64,000 nt of DNA. Origin: Streptomyces sp. NBC_01485 (GTDB lineage Bacteria; Actinomycetota; Actinomycetes; Streptomycetales; Streptomycetaceae). The DNA is taken from contig NZ_CP109435.1 of the NCBI RefSeq assembly GCF_036227125.1, positions 7,378,001-7,442,000 on the forward strand. The letters are read 5' to 3'. The position numbers and the translations under genes are program-made. Positions 22,101 to 53,600 of this stretch are shown here, piece by piece (positions within the stretch are counted from its first letter, which is position 1; each line of letters starts with the position of its first letter). The notes beneath the pieces are model-generated. The model had not been told where the DNA came from, made no database searches, and was given only the letters and a program-made list of their open reading frames with translations.

Positions 22101-23182
22101 TCGAGGACACCGGCCCCGCCGAACTGGCCGGCCTCGTCGCGGCGAAGGTGCTCGGCGCGCGGTACCTGGACGAGCTGCTCGCCGACGAGCCGCTGGACGC
22201 GTTCGTACTGTTCTCCTCGATCGCGGGCGTCTGGGGCAGCGCGGGCCAGGGCTGCTACGCCGCGGCCAACGCCTACCTCGACGCTCTGGCCCGCCGCCGC
22301 CGGGCCCAGGGCCGCACCGCCGCGGCCGTGGCCTGGGGCCCCTGGGCCGACGGCGGCATGGCGGGCGGCCAGGAGATCCTGGACCACCTGCGCCGCCGGG
22401 GCCTGCGCGCCCTGCCGCCGCACACCGCGCTCGCCGCACTGGGCACGGCCACCGTCCTGGGTGCGGCCACCGCGCAGGACACGGTCGTCGCCGACGTCGA
22501 CTGGGCCGTGTTCGGCGGCTCCTTCACCGCCGTACGCCCCAGCCCGCTGCTGTCCGCGCTGCCCGAGATGGCCGCGATGGCGGCGGCCGAGGCGGCGGCA
22601 TCGACCGCCGCCTCGGGCGACGAGCCACAGGCCGCCGACGAACTGGCGCGGCGGCTGGCCGGGCAGTCGCCCGCCGACCGGCGGCGGATCCTGCTGGACC
22701 TGGTCCGCGCGCAGGTCGCCGCCGTCCTCGGCTTCCGCTCCGCCGACGCGGTCGAAGCCGACCGTGCCTTCAAGGACCTCGGGTTCGACTCGCTCACCGC
22801 GGTCGAGCTGCGCGACCGCGTCAGCTCCGTGACGGGCCTGAAACTGCCCACCACCCTCATGTACGACCACCCGAACGCCACCGTGCTCGCCGCGCGGCTC
22901 GACGCCGAGCTGTCCGGCGCCGACCACGGTCCCGTCGTCCCGCTGATGACCGAACTCGACCGGCTCGAAGCGGCGTTGACCTCCGTCACCCCCACCGCCC
23001 TGAACACGATCGCCCCCGATGACGCCGCCCGGACCAGGATCGCGCGCCGCCTGAAGGACCTGGTGTCCCGCTGGAACGAAGCCACCGGCGCCCCCACCAC
23101 GACCGACCTGGCCGAACAACTGGACGACGCCTCCGACGACGACCTGTTCGACCTCATCGACAAGAAGTTCGGTCAGGGCTGA
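7085..23182 (+). CDS. Type I modular PKS, three modules, 5,365 aa
   Basis: Complete gene. The ATG at 7085 is chosen because it begins a typical PKS N-terminal docking coiled coil (MSNEDKLLTRLKW...) 32 residues before the first KS; the ribosome site is weak. Domains by approximate residue: KS 34-462, AT 587-938, KR 960-1520, ACP 1563-1645; KS 1669-2098, AT 2191-2529, DH 2549-2820, ER 3000-3309, KR 3313-3562, ACP 3589-3670; KS 3689-4117, AT 4227-4589, KR 4606-5160, ACP 5196-5276; docking tail to 5365. All three ATs are malonyl type. Expected work is hydroxyl, saturated, then hydroxyl units. It ends with TGA at 23180-23182, 58 bp before gene 3, with no terminator seen between them. No thioesterase is fused, so the chain must pass on to gene 3. 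Confidence 0.98.
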   Translation: MSNEDKLLTRLKWMTGELRQSRRRIGELESQAHEPIAIVGMSCRLPGGVRSPEELWDLLLDGRDAVSAFPDDRGWDLDRLAGRGPDRDGASDALHGGFLDDAGEFDADFFGISPREAVAMDPQQRLLLEASWEAFERAGIDPATMRGRQAGVFVGASPAGYGAVVRAAEDGGDGYALTGDAGGMVSGRIAYTLGLEGPAVTVDTACSSSSVALHLAVQALRAGECGLALAGGVAVLATPDAFVEFSRQRGLAPDGRCKPFAAAADGTGWGEGVGMLLVERLSDAQRLGHPVLAVVRGSAVNQDGASNGLTAPNGPSQQRVIRQALDNARLSAAQIDTVESHGTGTRLGDPIEAQALLATYGRSRTGDRPLWLGGLKSNIGHTQAASGVAGIIKTVMAMRHGKLPALLHLDAPSPHVDWSAGAVSLLSETIDWPDTGQPRRAAVSSFGVSGTNAHIVLEQAPVEAVAGAVAEAAGAAGGVSEGVPAVATGAAGGATRAPGALPWLLSAASQDALPAQAARLADALAGSALGEVADADIALSLAVGRAGLPVRAAVVGADRAALLSGLRAVAAGTAAAGTLTGTVSDGATAFVFPGQGSQRAGAGRELYDTFPVFARALDEVCAGFDGLLDRPLRDVAFEDDGPVDRTEFTQPVLFAIEVALFRLLESWGVAPDFVAGHSIGEVAAAYVAGVWSLEDACALVAARGRLMGELPSGGAMLAVEAAEADVLPELDERVAIAAVNGPSSVVVSGAAEAVGELESRWREQGLRVKKLTVSHAFHSPLMDPMLAEFRRVAEGLTYEAPRIPLVSGLTGEPVLEEVRLPEYWVRHAREAVRFGDSVRTLHGRGARTFVEVGPGAVLSALVRDGVPQADAPVTAVPLLHVGTAARTTARTEAHSLTTALAALHVRGTGIDWTAVLDGTGARRTDLPTYAFQHRRYWAAPAATELQGAPELRGAAEPVADAELWTAVERHDHAAVARALRLEPDADTVHDLLPVLADYRSRSRDRAAVTGWHYRIGWTPLRPGPAAADGRHWLLVVPREHATDGVTDDAADGHPLTGAVTRALAAHGHTYAVVEADPADTVAAPLTDRLRAAVAVADSAPDSAPDGVLSLLGPLLSPLLTDPEHPEHPASHRPSGALAATALLVRALGEADITAPLWCATQGAVSTGRADRLTAPGQAQLWGLGQAVALEHPDRWGGLVDLPPDLDERAAARLCAVLNRPEPNGPERAGPERAGAEEDQLAVRASGVFGRRLEPAPAPTHASADDGTVGWQPRGTVLVTGGTGGIGAHTARWAARAGADHLVLVSRRGPLAPGAEQLSAELAELGARVTLAACDVADRQQLAALLDGLAADGHPLTAVVHAAGQPQYRPLAETSGHDLADITAAKALGAAHLHELTLHQNLDAFVLFSSVAGVWGSANQTGYAAANAYLDALAEHRAGQGLPATAVAWGPWAGDGMAAGQEAENHLRRRGLNPMAPHRALLALQHATGPCTVVADMDWQRFAPGYAFARPRPLIATIPAAAAALTAATVAPTTTTTATTTGTATGSAPWPAVLDRTPVTDRATALLDLLRAEIAALLGHTSPTAVEPKRAFKDLGFDSLTAVELRDRLTARTGLAALPATLVFDHPTAYALSGHLLALLLPDGDSDGNADADGATGEQRQTAADLADGEPIAIVGMACRYPGGVGSPEELWELVAGGGDAVGPFPADRGWDLAELYDPDPDRIGTSYAREGGFLDAVADFDAAFFGISPREALAMDPQQRLLLETAWETFERAGIAPDALHGSRTGVFVGTNSLDYTALLRDSATPTEGHLITGNAASVVSGRLAYTFGLEGPALTVDTACSSSLVALHLAVQALRRGECSLALAGGVAVMATPGSFVEFSRQRGLAVDGRCKAFAAGADGTSWGEGVGLLLVERLSDAQRNGHRILAVVRGSAVNQDGASNGLTAPNGPAQQRVIGQALADAGLSASGVDVVEAHGTGTALGDPIEAQALLATYGQGRAVERPVLLGSVKSNIGHTQAASGVAGVMKMVLALGRGVVPGTLHVDAPTPHVDWSAGAVELVTENVVWPEGSGEPRRAAVSSFGMSGTNAHVIIEQAPATDIAARPATSNPVVIPLSAHSPAALAAQAERLRDHLTTRPLPVADVAMTVATARAALGHRAALVAADADELLARLGEVAAGQGVTGPVAEGRTAFLFSGQGSQRVGAGRELYAAYPVFADALDEVCARFEGLREVLFEGGELIDRTEFTQPALFAVEVALFRLLESWGVTPDFVAGHSIGEVAAAYVAGVWSLDDACTLVAARGRLMGALPEGGAMLAVEASESDVLPDLDERVAIAAVNGPSSVVVSGDAVAVGELESKWREQGLRVKQLTVSHAFHSPLMGPMLAEFRRVAEGLTYETPRIPLVSNLTGEMATAEELCSPEYWVRHVREAVRFADGVRSLYGHGVRTFVELGPGGVLSAMAQQTLADADYAVCCPTLRQNRAEPSSLNYALATLYARGAEPDWEACFAGTGARRVDLPTYAFQRRRFWPEPGPLRLGDVSALGVEPVAHPLLGGSVTVAGEGTTLLTGLLSLRTHPWLAEHQVMGSVLLPGTAFVEMAVRAAEEVGCSLLEDLTLTEPLVLAADTAIRVQVRVEPADDTGRRTLGVYARPADSTDADWTRHALGTVSDELPQPQPEMTVWPPTGAEPVPVEELYARLAVAGYVYGPLFQGLRAAWSRDGETYVEVALPEDRRGDAEGFRVHPALLDGALHGVGLGALGEGRPGRLPFSWSAVSVSAVGAGLLRVRLVASGPDTVSLTAVDGTGQPVLSVGALVMRQATAMPPSRHEAPLYEVRWLRQPLPQPPSGPTWVLLDTEGDDIQAPVPAGLAVARRVGGLAEVPDGGDVLVRLDASGAPADVLPLLQEWLRRASGGRLAILTGAATEPDAAAAAMWGLVRSAQAENPGRFVLVDVDGTAESWAVLTAALSTGADQLLLREGELSVPRLVRPGADEVLEVPSGAEAWRLDTAARGSLDALELVPFEEVTAPLAAGEVRVAVRAAGVNFRDVLNALGMYPGEVPLGIEAAGVVLETGPGVGGLSVGDRVFGLVPGAFGPLVVTDERLLARVPEGWSFAEAASVPIVFLTAWYAWQDLAQVQPGERVLVHAGAGGVGMAAIQLARHLGAEVFATASPAKWDVLRGLGLDDDHIASSRDTGFAEKFSGIDVVLNALAGEFVDASLSVLAEGGRFLEMGKTDVRDASELAVSYQAFDLFEAGPDRIAELLAELLELFGAGVLEPLPVRAWDVRQAQDAFRFVSQAKHVGKVVLTVPAALDPDRTVLVTGGTGGLGAHVARHLVVEHGARDLLLVSRRGLDAPGAEELRAELVELGAAVRIVACDVSRRDAVAALLESERLTAVIHTAGVLDDGLVTALTPDRMATVWAPKAEAARHLHELTAGQDLAAFVLFSSVAGVLGSAGQGNYAAANAYLDALAANRRTAGLPATSVAWGPWSQAGGMTGTLDEADVRRMARSGVLPLDAEQGMALFDAARDGVAPAPTAVRLDVAGLREHAAAGTLPELLTGLVSAPRRRAWDAASDTGAQAFARQWAGLDAAERAKRLLELVRVQVAAVLGHGSPEEIDPDRAFKELGFDSLTSVELRNRLNAATGLRLPATLVFDHPTAGALAGLLGVELFSTDEPAAVPQAPAPVTLPSAEDPVAIIGMACRFPGGVRSPEDLWRLVAEGADAIGPFPSDRGWDVDRLLGADRERAGTSHAAEGGFLYDVADFDARFFGISPREALAMDPQQRLLLETSWEALERAGIDPQSVRGSVTGVFMGSAFCGYGSGTADKPEGLEGHLLTGTTGSVASGRVAYSLGLQGPAVTVDTACSSSLVALHLAGQALRAGECTMALVGGATVMATPDIFTEFSRQRGLAADGRCKSFADAADGTGWGEGVGMLLVERLSDAQRNGHRVLAVVRGSAVNQDGASNGLTAPNGPSQQRVIRQALANARLTPAEVDAVEAHGTGTALGDPIEAQALLATYGHDRDEDQPLWLGSVKSNIGHTQSASGMAGVIKMVMALRHGTLPRTLHVDRPSGEVDWSRGAVSLLTEARPWPETGRPRRAAVSSFGISGTNAHSVLEQAPDATLPDAVPAPSLTPTPAEPLLPLSARDAGALREQALRVAALLRDEAVRAPDVAYALATTRATLEHRAVVLGGAGDAAQDRTELVAALEALAEGRETPSVVRGRAVPGGTAFLFSGQGSQRAGAGRELYGSFPVFTAAIDGVCAAFSGLLERPLHEVLFAAAGSADAELIDQTAFTQPALFAVEVALFRLLESWGVTPDFLAGHSIGEITAAYVAGVWSLEDACTLVAARGRLMQALPAGGAMLAVEATEADVRPELDERVAIAAVNSPSSVVVSGAAEAVGELESHWREQGLRVKKLMVSHAFHSPLMDPMLAEFRRVAEQVTYASPRIPLVSNLTGEMATAEELCSPEYWVLHVRETVRFADGVRALRARGVTSFAELGPDTVLLGSVRETVADDVDADLAVLPLLRAGRDEARDEARDGTRGESHGVLAAAAALYTRGGRLDWPALYGGWRGAAVDLPTYPFQRERYWLAPSTAGSAPVRDTVEARFWEAVDREDPEALAATLDLPENLPEFAESLGAVLPTLAGWRRRQGERSALDALRYRETWVPLPAPTTPVRLTGEWLLMLPEPPELSELAELPERSPHTDLADAVRQALTGHGAVVTVVPVAPGDDRAALAERLRGIAASRTPVGVLSLLGLDADPYPGHPALTGGLALTSALVQALGDAQVDAPLWCATRGAVSTGAADPLAAPDQAQVWGLGRVAALEHPNRWGGLVDLPERLDGRGRELLCAVLGQMENRSKGRPEDLDRPEDQTAVRPAGLYARRLEHTPAAPTGSNGSAGSAAPAWAPSGTVLVTGGTGALGGHVARWLARSGAQHLVLTSRRGPDAPGARELADELTALGARVTLAACDTADRPQLAALLDGLRAAGDLPRAVVHAAGLPQSSRIEDTGPAELAGLVAAKVLGARYLDELLADEPLDAFVLFSSIAGVWGSAGQGCYAAANAYLDALARRRRAQGRTAAAVAWGPWADGGMAGGQEILDHLRRRGLRALPPHTALAALGTATVLGAATAQDTVVADVDWAVFGGSFTAVRPSPLLSALPEMAAMAAAEAAASTAASGDEPQAADELARRLAGQSPADRRRILLDLVRAQVAAVLGFRSADAVEADRAFKDLGFDSLTAVELRDRVSSVTGLKLPTTLMYDHPNATVLAARLDAELSGADHGPVVPLMTELDRLEAALTSVTPTALNTIAPDDAARTRIARRLKDLVSRWNEATGAPTTTDLAEQLDDASDDDLFDLIDKKFGQG
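7184..12020 (+). other. PKS module 2-1: KS-AT(malonyl)-KR(A1)-ACP
   Basis: KS 7184-8470 with Cys 7700-7702; the nucleophile motif reads CSSSSV where sisters have CSSSLV, and the His motif is ESHGTGT. AT 8843-9897 with Ser 9116-9118 (GHSIGE) and HAFH 9407-9418, so malonyl. KR structural part from 9962, catalytic part 10904-11640, with intact TGGTGGIG loop, Trp eight residues before Tyr 11348-11350, Gln at the 146 position and no LDD, so A1. ACP Ser 11876-11878. Expected output is a beta-hydroxy unit. The KS acceptor-side segment (GASPAGYGA) differs from the GTNxxDY seen in the other modules fed by plain KR modules. Confidence 0.95.
11675..11716 (+). repeat. In-frame hexanucleotide repeat in KR-ACP linker (module 2-1)
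   Basis: Seven tandem 6-bp units ending in AACC, encoding a Thr-rich linker with Pro, Ala and Gly. The tract separates the KR from the ACP. It is best explained by replication slippage in a flexible linker. Confidence 0.88.
12719..13389 (+). repeat. Near-identical KS tract, copy 1 (module 2-2)
   Basis: Aligns without net gaps to 28782-29452 (offset 16,063). Long runs are identical by eye. The main differences are a local patch near 13078-13110 where the encoded residues change (RAVERPVLL versus RGGGNPLLL). Many T-ending codons stand out from the surrounding G/C-ending codons. Confidence 0.9.
16029..17500 (+). repeat. Near-identical ER-KR tract, copy 1 (module 2-2)
   Basis: Ungapped match to 42967-44438 (offset 26,938) and, from 16319 onward, to 32499-33680 (offset 16,180). 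The 5' part (16060-16380) differs from the module 3-4 copy by only a few bases. It covers the ER and the first two thirds of the KR. Confidence 0.9.
18149..22915 (+). other. PKS module 2-3: KS-AT(malonyl)-KR(A1)-ACP
   Basis: KS 18149-19432, Cys 18668-18670. AT 19763-20850, Ser 20048-20050, HAFH 20339-20350, malonyl type. KR linker RFWEAVDRED near 20900, catalytic half 21812-22560, TGGTGALG loop intact, Trp eight residues before Tyr 22256-22258, no LDD, so A1. ACP Ser 22790-22792. Expected output is a beta-hydroxy unit. The KS carries GSAFCGYGS, the type shared with other KSs placed after a fully reducing module. Confidence 0.95.
22916..23179 (+). other. C-terminal docking region of gene 2 PKS
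   Basis: After the last ACP: PLMTELDRLEAALTSV, a second helix (RIARRLKDLVSRWNEA), a Thr/Ala linker and a terminal acidic helix DDASDDDLFDLIDKKFG. This is the class 1 docking architecture. The likely partner is the N-terminus of gene 3. Confidence 0.86.
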
Positions 23183-23240
23183 CTCCGGTCCCGTCCCGAC
23201 CCGCTCGCGCACACGACTACCTCCCCGGGTGAAAAAGGCA

Positions 23241-50186
<26,946 letters not shown>

Positions 50187-50213
50187 CGGGGCGCCGGGGG
50201 GTACCGGTGCAGG

Positions 50214-50233
50214 GGTAGGGGACACGGTAGGGG
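50214..50233 (+). promoter_or_regulatory. Direct repeat GGTAGGGG x2, possible activator site
   Basis: Two perfect 8-bp copies (50214-50221 and 50226-50233) separated by 4 bp. They lie immediately upstream of the -35-like hexamer. Spaced direct repeats ahead of a weak -35 are typical of SARP-type activator sites, where heptamers usually recur every 11 bp; here the period is 12. The activator assignment is inference. Confidence 0.4.
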
Positions 50234-50263
50234 TTGTTGCCCGGTTGCGGCGCGACCTACTGT
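50234..50263 (+). promoter_or_regulatory. Candidate promoter for gene 4
   Basis: TTGTTG (50234-50239), an 18-bp spacer, then TACTGT (50258-50263). The -10 matches the actinomycete TANNNT pattern and the spacing fits a housekeeping sigma factor. The -35 is a partial match. It would give a leader of about 300 nt before the ATG at 50571. Confidence 0.35.
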
Positions 50264-50311
50264 CACGAACGGAATCCCTATATCCAGTCCGAGCAGCCCC
50301 GAAACAACAGT

Positions 50312-50330
50312 CCTGAAAAGTTTCTTCAGG
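50312..50330 (+). promoter_or_regulatory. Palindrome CCTGAA-N7-TTCAGG
   Basis: Perfect 6-bp arms (50312-50317 and 50325-50330) around an A/T-rich 7-base centre. It lies inside the predicted leader about 50 bp below the candidate promoter. It could be an operator or a weak RNA hairpin; the arms are too short and U-poor for a standard terminator. Confidence 0.4.
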
Positions 50331-50396
50331 GCATGACCGCGGAATCGATGAGCACCATTCACAGCCGCCGAAGAATCGCCCGGCATCGGGCGTCAG

Positions 50397-50441
50397 CAGC
50401 CGTTTCCGAGACAGCCGTTTCCGGAACAGTCGTTTCCGACG
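50397..50441 (+). repeat. Three tandem 15-bp repeats (CAGYCGTTTCCG core)
   Basis: Units at 50397-50411, 50412-50426 and 50427-50441 share CAGYCGTTTCCG with a variable last three bases. They are 130 bp upstream of gene 4. The role is unknown. Confidence 0.85.
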
Positions 50442-50555
50442 GGCGAACGGCTGCTGCCCGGGCTGAGTGCGCTGAATTCCGCTTTTCCTTCTCCTTCCCG
50501 CCGCCTGGCGATCTGGCTACGGCGGTAATTGCGGTGCCTTTGGCATTCTTTCCCG

Positions 50556-50561
50556 AAGAGG
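50556..50561 (+). promoter_or_regulatory. Ribosome-binding site of gene 4
   Basis: AAGAGG ends 9 bases before the ATG at 50571. Together with the docking-domain start MASEETLRDYLKW, this fixes the start codon. Confidence 0.6.
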
Positions 50562-50570
50562 TGGTCTTCG

Positions 50571-50669
50571 ATGGCGAGTGAAGAGACGCTCCGTGACTAC
50601 CTCAAGTGGGTTACGGCAGACCTGCACAAGGCACGGCAGCGGCTGCGGGAACTGGAGTCCGGCGAGCAG
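50571..50669 (+). other. N-terminal docking coiled coil of gene 4 PKS
   Basis: MASEETLRDYLKWVTADL, then KARQRLRELESGEQ, ending at the EPIAVVAM that opens the KS. It resembles the N-terminus of gene 3 (DKLREYLKR). It is the presumed acceptor for the gene 3 tail. Confidence 0.88.
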
Positions 50670-53600
50670 GAGCCGATCGCCGTCGTCGCGATGAGCTGCC
50701 GCTACCCGGGAGGCGCAAACACCCCCGAGGCGCTGTGGCGACTGGTGGCCGACGGCGCCGACGCCGTCGCGGGGTTCCCCGCCAACCGCGGATGGGACCT
50801 GGACGGCCTGTACCACCCCGACCCCGACCACCCCGGCGCCAGCTACACCCGCGACGGCGGCTTCCTCCTCGACGCAGACCTCTTCGACCCCGGCTTCTTC
50901 GAGATCAGCCCCCGCGAGGCGCTGGCGATGGATCCGCAGCAGCGGCTGCTGCTGGAGACCTCGTGGGAGGCGTTCGAACGCGCCGGCCTGGATCCGAGGT
51001 CGCTGCAGGGCTCGCGCACGGGCGTGTTCGTCGGCTCCAACGGGCAGGACTACGGTGCCCTGTTCGCCGAGTCCGACGAGAACCTCCAGGGGCACCTGGT
51101 CACCGGCAACGCCGCGAGTGTCGTCTCCGGGCGCGTGGCGTACACCTTCGGCCTGGAGGGCCCGGCGGTCACCGTCGACACGGCGTGCTCGTCGTCGCTG
51201 GTGGCCCTGCACCTGGCTGTCCAGTCGCTGCGACGCCGCGAATGCGACCTTGCGCTGGCCGGCGGCGTGACGATCATGTCCACGCCGGGTGCCTTCGTGG
51301 AGTTCAGCCGTCAGCGGGGTCTCGCGGCGGACGGTCGCTGCAAGGCGTTCGCGGCTGCCGCGGACGGTACGGGCTGGGGCGAGGGTGTCGGCCTGCTGCT
51401 CGTGGAGCGGCTGAGCGACGCCCGGCGCAACGGCCATGAGGTGCTGGCGGTGGTGCGTGGTTCGGCCGTCAACCAGGACGGCGCGTCCAACGGCCTGACC
51501 GCGCCCAACGGCCCCTCCCAGCAACGCGTCATCCTGGAGGCCCTGTCCAACGCGGGCCTGACGGCAGCCGACGTGGACGTGGTGGAGGCGCACGGTACGG
51601 GTACGACGCTCGGCGACCCGATCGAGGCGCAGGCGCTGCTGGCGACGTACGGGCAGGGCCGTGAGGGCGGCCGGCCGTTGTGGCTGGGGTCGGTGAAGTC
51701 CAACATCGGGCACACGCAGGCCGCTTCGGGCGTCGCGGGCGTGATCAAGATGGTCATGGCGATGCGCCACGGAGTGCTTCCCGCCACCCTGCACGTGGAC
51801 GCGCCCAGCCCGCACGTGGAGTGGTCGTCCGGCGCCGTGGAGCTGCTCACCGAGCAGGTGGAGTGGACCGCGCCGGGCGAGCGGCTGCGGCGTGCGGGTG
51901 TGTCGTCGTTCGGCATGAGCGGCACCAACGCGCACCTGGTACTGGAGGAGGCGTCGTCCCGCGAGGAGCTCGAGGGATCCGGCGCGGAGGACGTGCCCGG
52001 TTCCGAGGCAGCGACCGGGGCAGCGACCGAGGCCGGTTCTGAGGCCGCGCCCTCAGTCGTGCGGCCGTTCGGCGCGGCCGAGTTGGCGCCATGGGTGCTG
52101 TCGGGGCGCGGTGTGGGCGCGTTGGTCGGACAGGCGGAGCAACTGGCGGAGTTCGTCGGCACCGGACCGCTGGACGTCACGTCGGTGGGCCGGTCGCTGA
52201 CCGGTCGGCCGTTGTTCGCGGACCGCGCGGTCGTGTTGGGCGGCGACCCGGCGGAACGGGCCGCTGCTCTGCGTGGGTTGGCGTCCGGTGCGGAGACGTC
52301 GGGGGTTGTCGCGGGGTCGGTTGTGGGCTCCGGTGTGGTGTTTGTGTTCCCGGGGCAGGGGGCGCAGTGGGTGGGGATGGGGCGTGAACTGCTGGCCGTG
52401 TCGCCGGTGTTCGCGGCGTCGGTTGCGGAGTGTGAGGTGGCGTTGTCGCCGTGGGTGGACTGGTCGTTGACCGGTGTGCTTGCTGGTGATGGTGGTGAGT
52501 TGGCGCGGGTTGATGTGGTGCAGCCGGTGTTGTGGGCTGTGATGGTGTCGTTGGCTGCGGTGTGGCGGTCGGTGGGTGTGGTGCCGGTTGCGGTGGTGGG
52601 TCATTCGCAGGGTGAGATTGCGGCGGCGTGTGTGGCGGGTGCGTTGTCGTTGGAGGATGCGGCGCGGGTGGTGGCGGTTCGGTCGCGTGCGATCACGCGG
52701 CTTGCGGGTACTGGTGGGATGGTGTCCGTCTTCGCCTCGTCCGAGCGGGTTGCCGGGCTGCTGGTGGAGGGTGTGGGGGTCGCGGCGGTGAACGGGCCGG
52801 GGTCGGTGGTGGTGTCGGGTGAGGCTGCGGCGCTGGATGTGTTCCTGGCCGGGTGTGCGGAGGCCGGGGTGGAGGCGCGGCGGGTGGCCGTGGACTATGC
52901 CTCGCATTCGGTGATGGTGGAGGCGCTGGAGTCGGAGATCACGGAGTCGTTGGCGGGCATCGCGTCGAACGCGCCTGCTGTGCCGATGCTGTCGACGTAC
53001 ACGGGTGAGTGGGTCAAGCCCGGTGAGCTGGACGGCGGTTACTGGTACGGGAACCTGCGTCACCGCGTTGGCCTGGCCGACGCGGTCGCCGAACTGTCCG
53101 CTGCCGGGCACGGCCTGTTCGTGGAGGTCAGTCCGCACCCCGTGCTGACGGCGGCCGTTCAGGACACGTTGGACGAGTCGCCGGGCGGGGACGGGAACGT
53201 TGTCGCGCTGGGCACCCTGCGCCGCGACCAGGGCGGAGCCGAGCGGTTCCTCATGTCGGCGGCCGAGGCCTTCTGCCATGGCGCCACGGTGGACTGGTCG
53301 ACGCTGCTGCCGGCCGGCGACGTCACCCCCGTGCAGTTGCCCACGTACGCCTTCCAACGTCAGCGCTACTGGCCGACGTTGGGCACCGCGCACCGCACGG
53401 GCGACGCCGGGGCCTTCGGGCTGGGCGCCGCTGGACACCCGCTGCTCGGCGCGGCGGTGGCCCTGGCCGACGGTGAAGGGCTGCTGTTCACCGGCCGGTT
53501 GTCGGTGCGTTCACACCCGTGGATCGGCGACCACGCCATCGGCGAGAGCGTGCTGCTGCCCGGCACGGCCTTCGTGGAGCTCGCGCTGCACACCGGTGGG

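Larger units (their letters stand above)
50187..50570 (+). other. 384-bp intergenic region upstream of gene 4
   Basis: The only gap over 300 bp in the window. It is visibly less G/C-rich than the flanking genes. It contains, in order, a GGTAGGGG direct repeat, a promoter-like pair, a palindrome CCTGAA-N7-TTCAGG, a triple 15-bp repeat and the gene 4 ribosome-binding site. I see no convincing factor-independent terminator for gene 3. A small open frame from 50333 to 50581 crosses it but has third-position G/C near 64%, well below the PKS genes, so I do not call it a gene. Confidence 0.8.

Noticed and set aside
23229..23240. GTG at 23229 as start of gene 3
   Set aside because: It adds only MKKA before a canonical docking start at the ATG (23241), and no Shine-Dalgarno sequence precedes it. 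The choice changes four residues only.
50333..50581. Small + strand ORF (82 residues from ATG, longer from TTG at 50234) in the gene 3/gene 4 gap, overlapping the gene 4 start by 11 bases
   Set aside because: Third-position G/C is about 64%, far below the PKS genes; it contains the triple 15-bp repeat and resembles no family I know. A leader peptide cannot be fully excluded.
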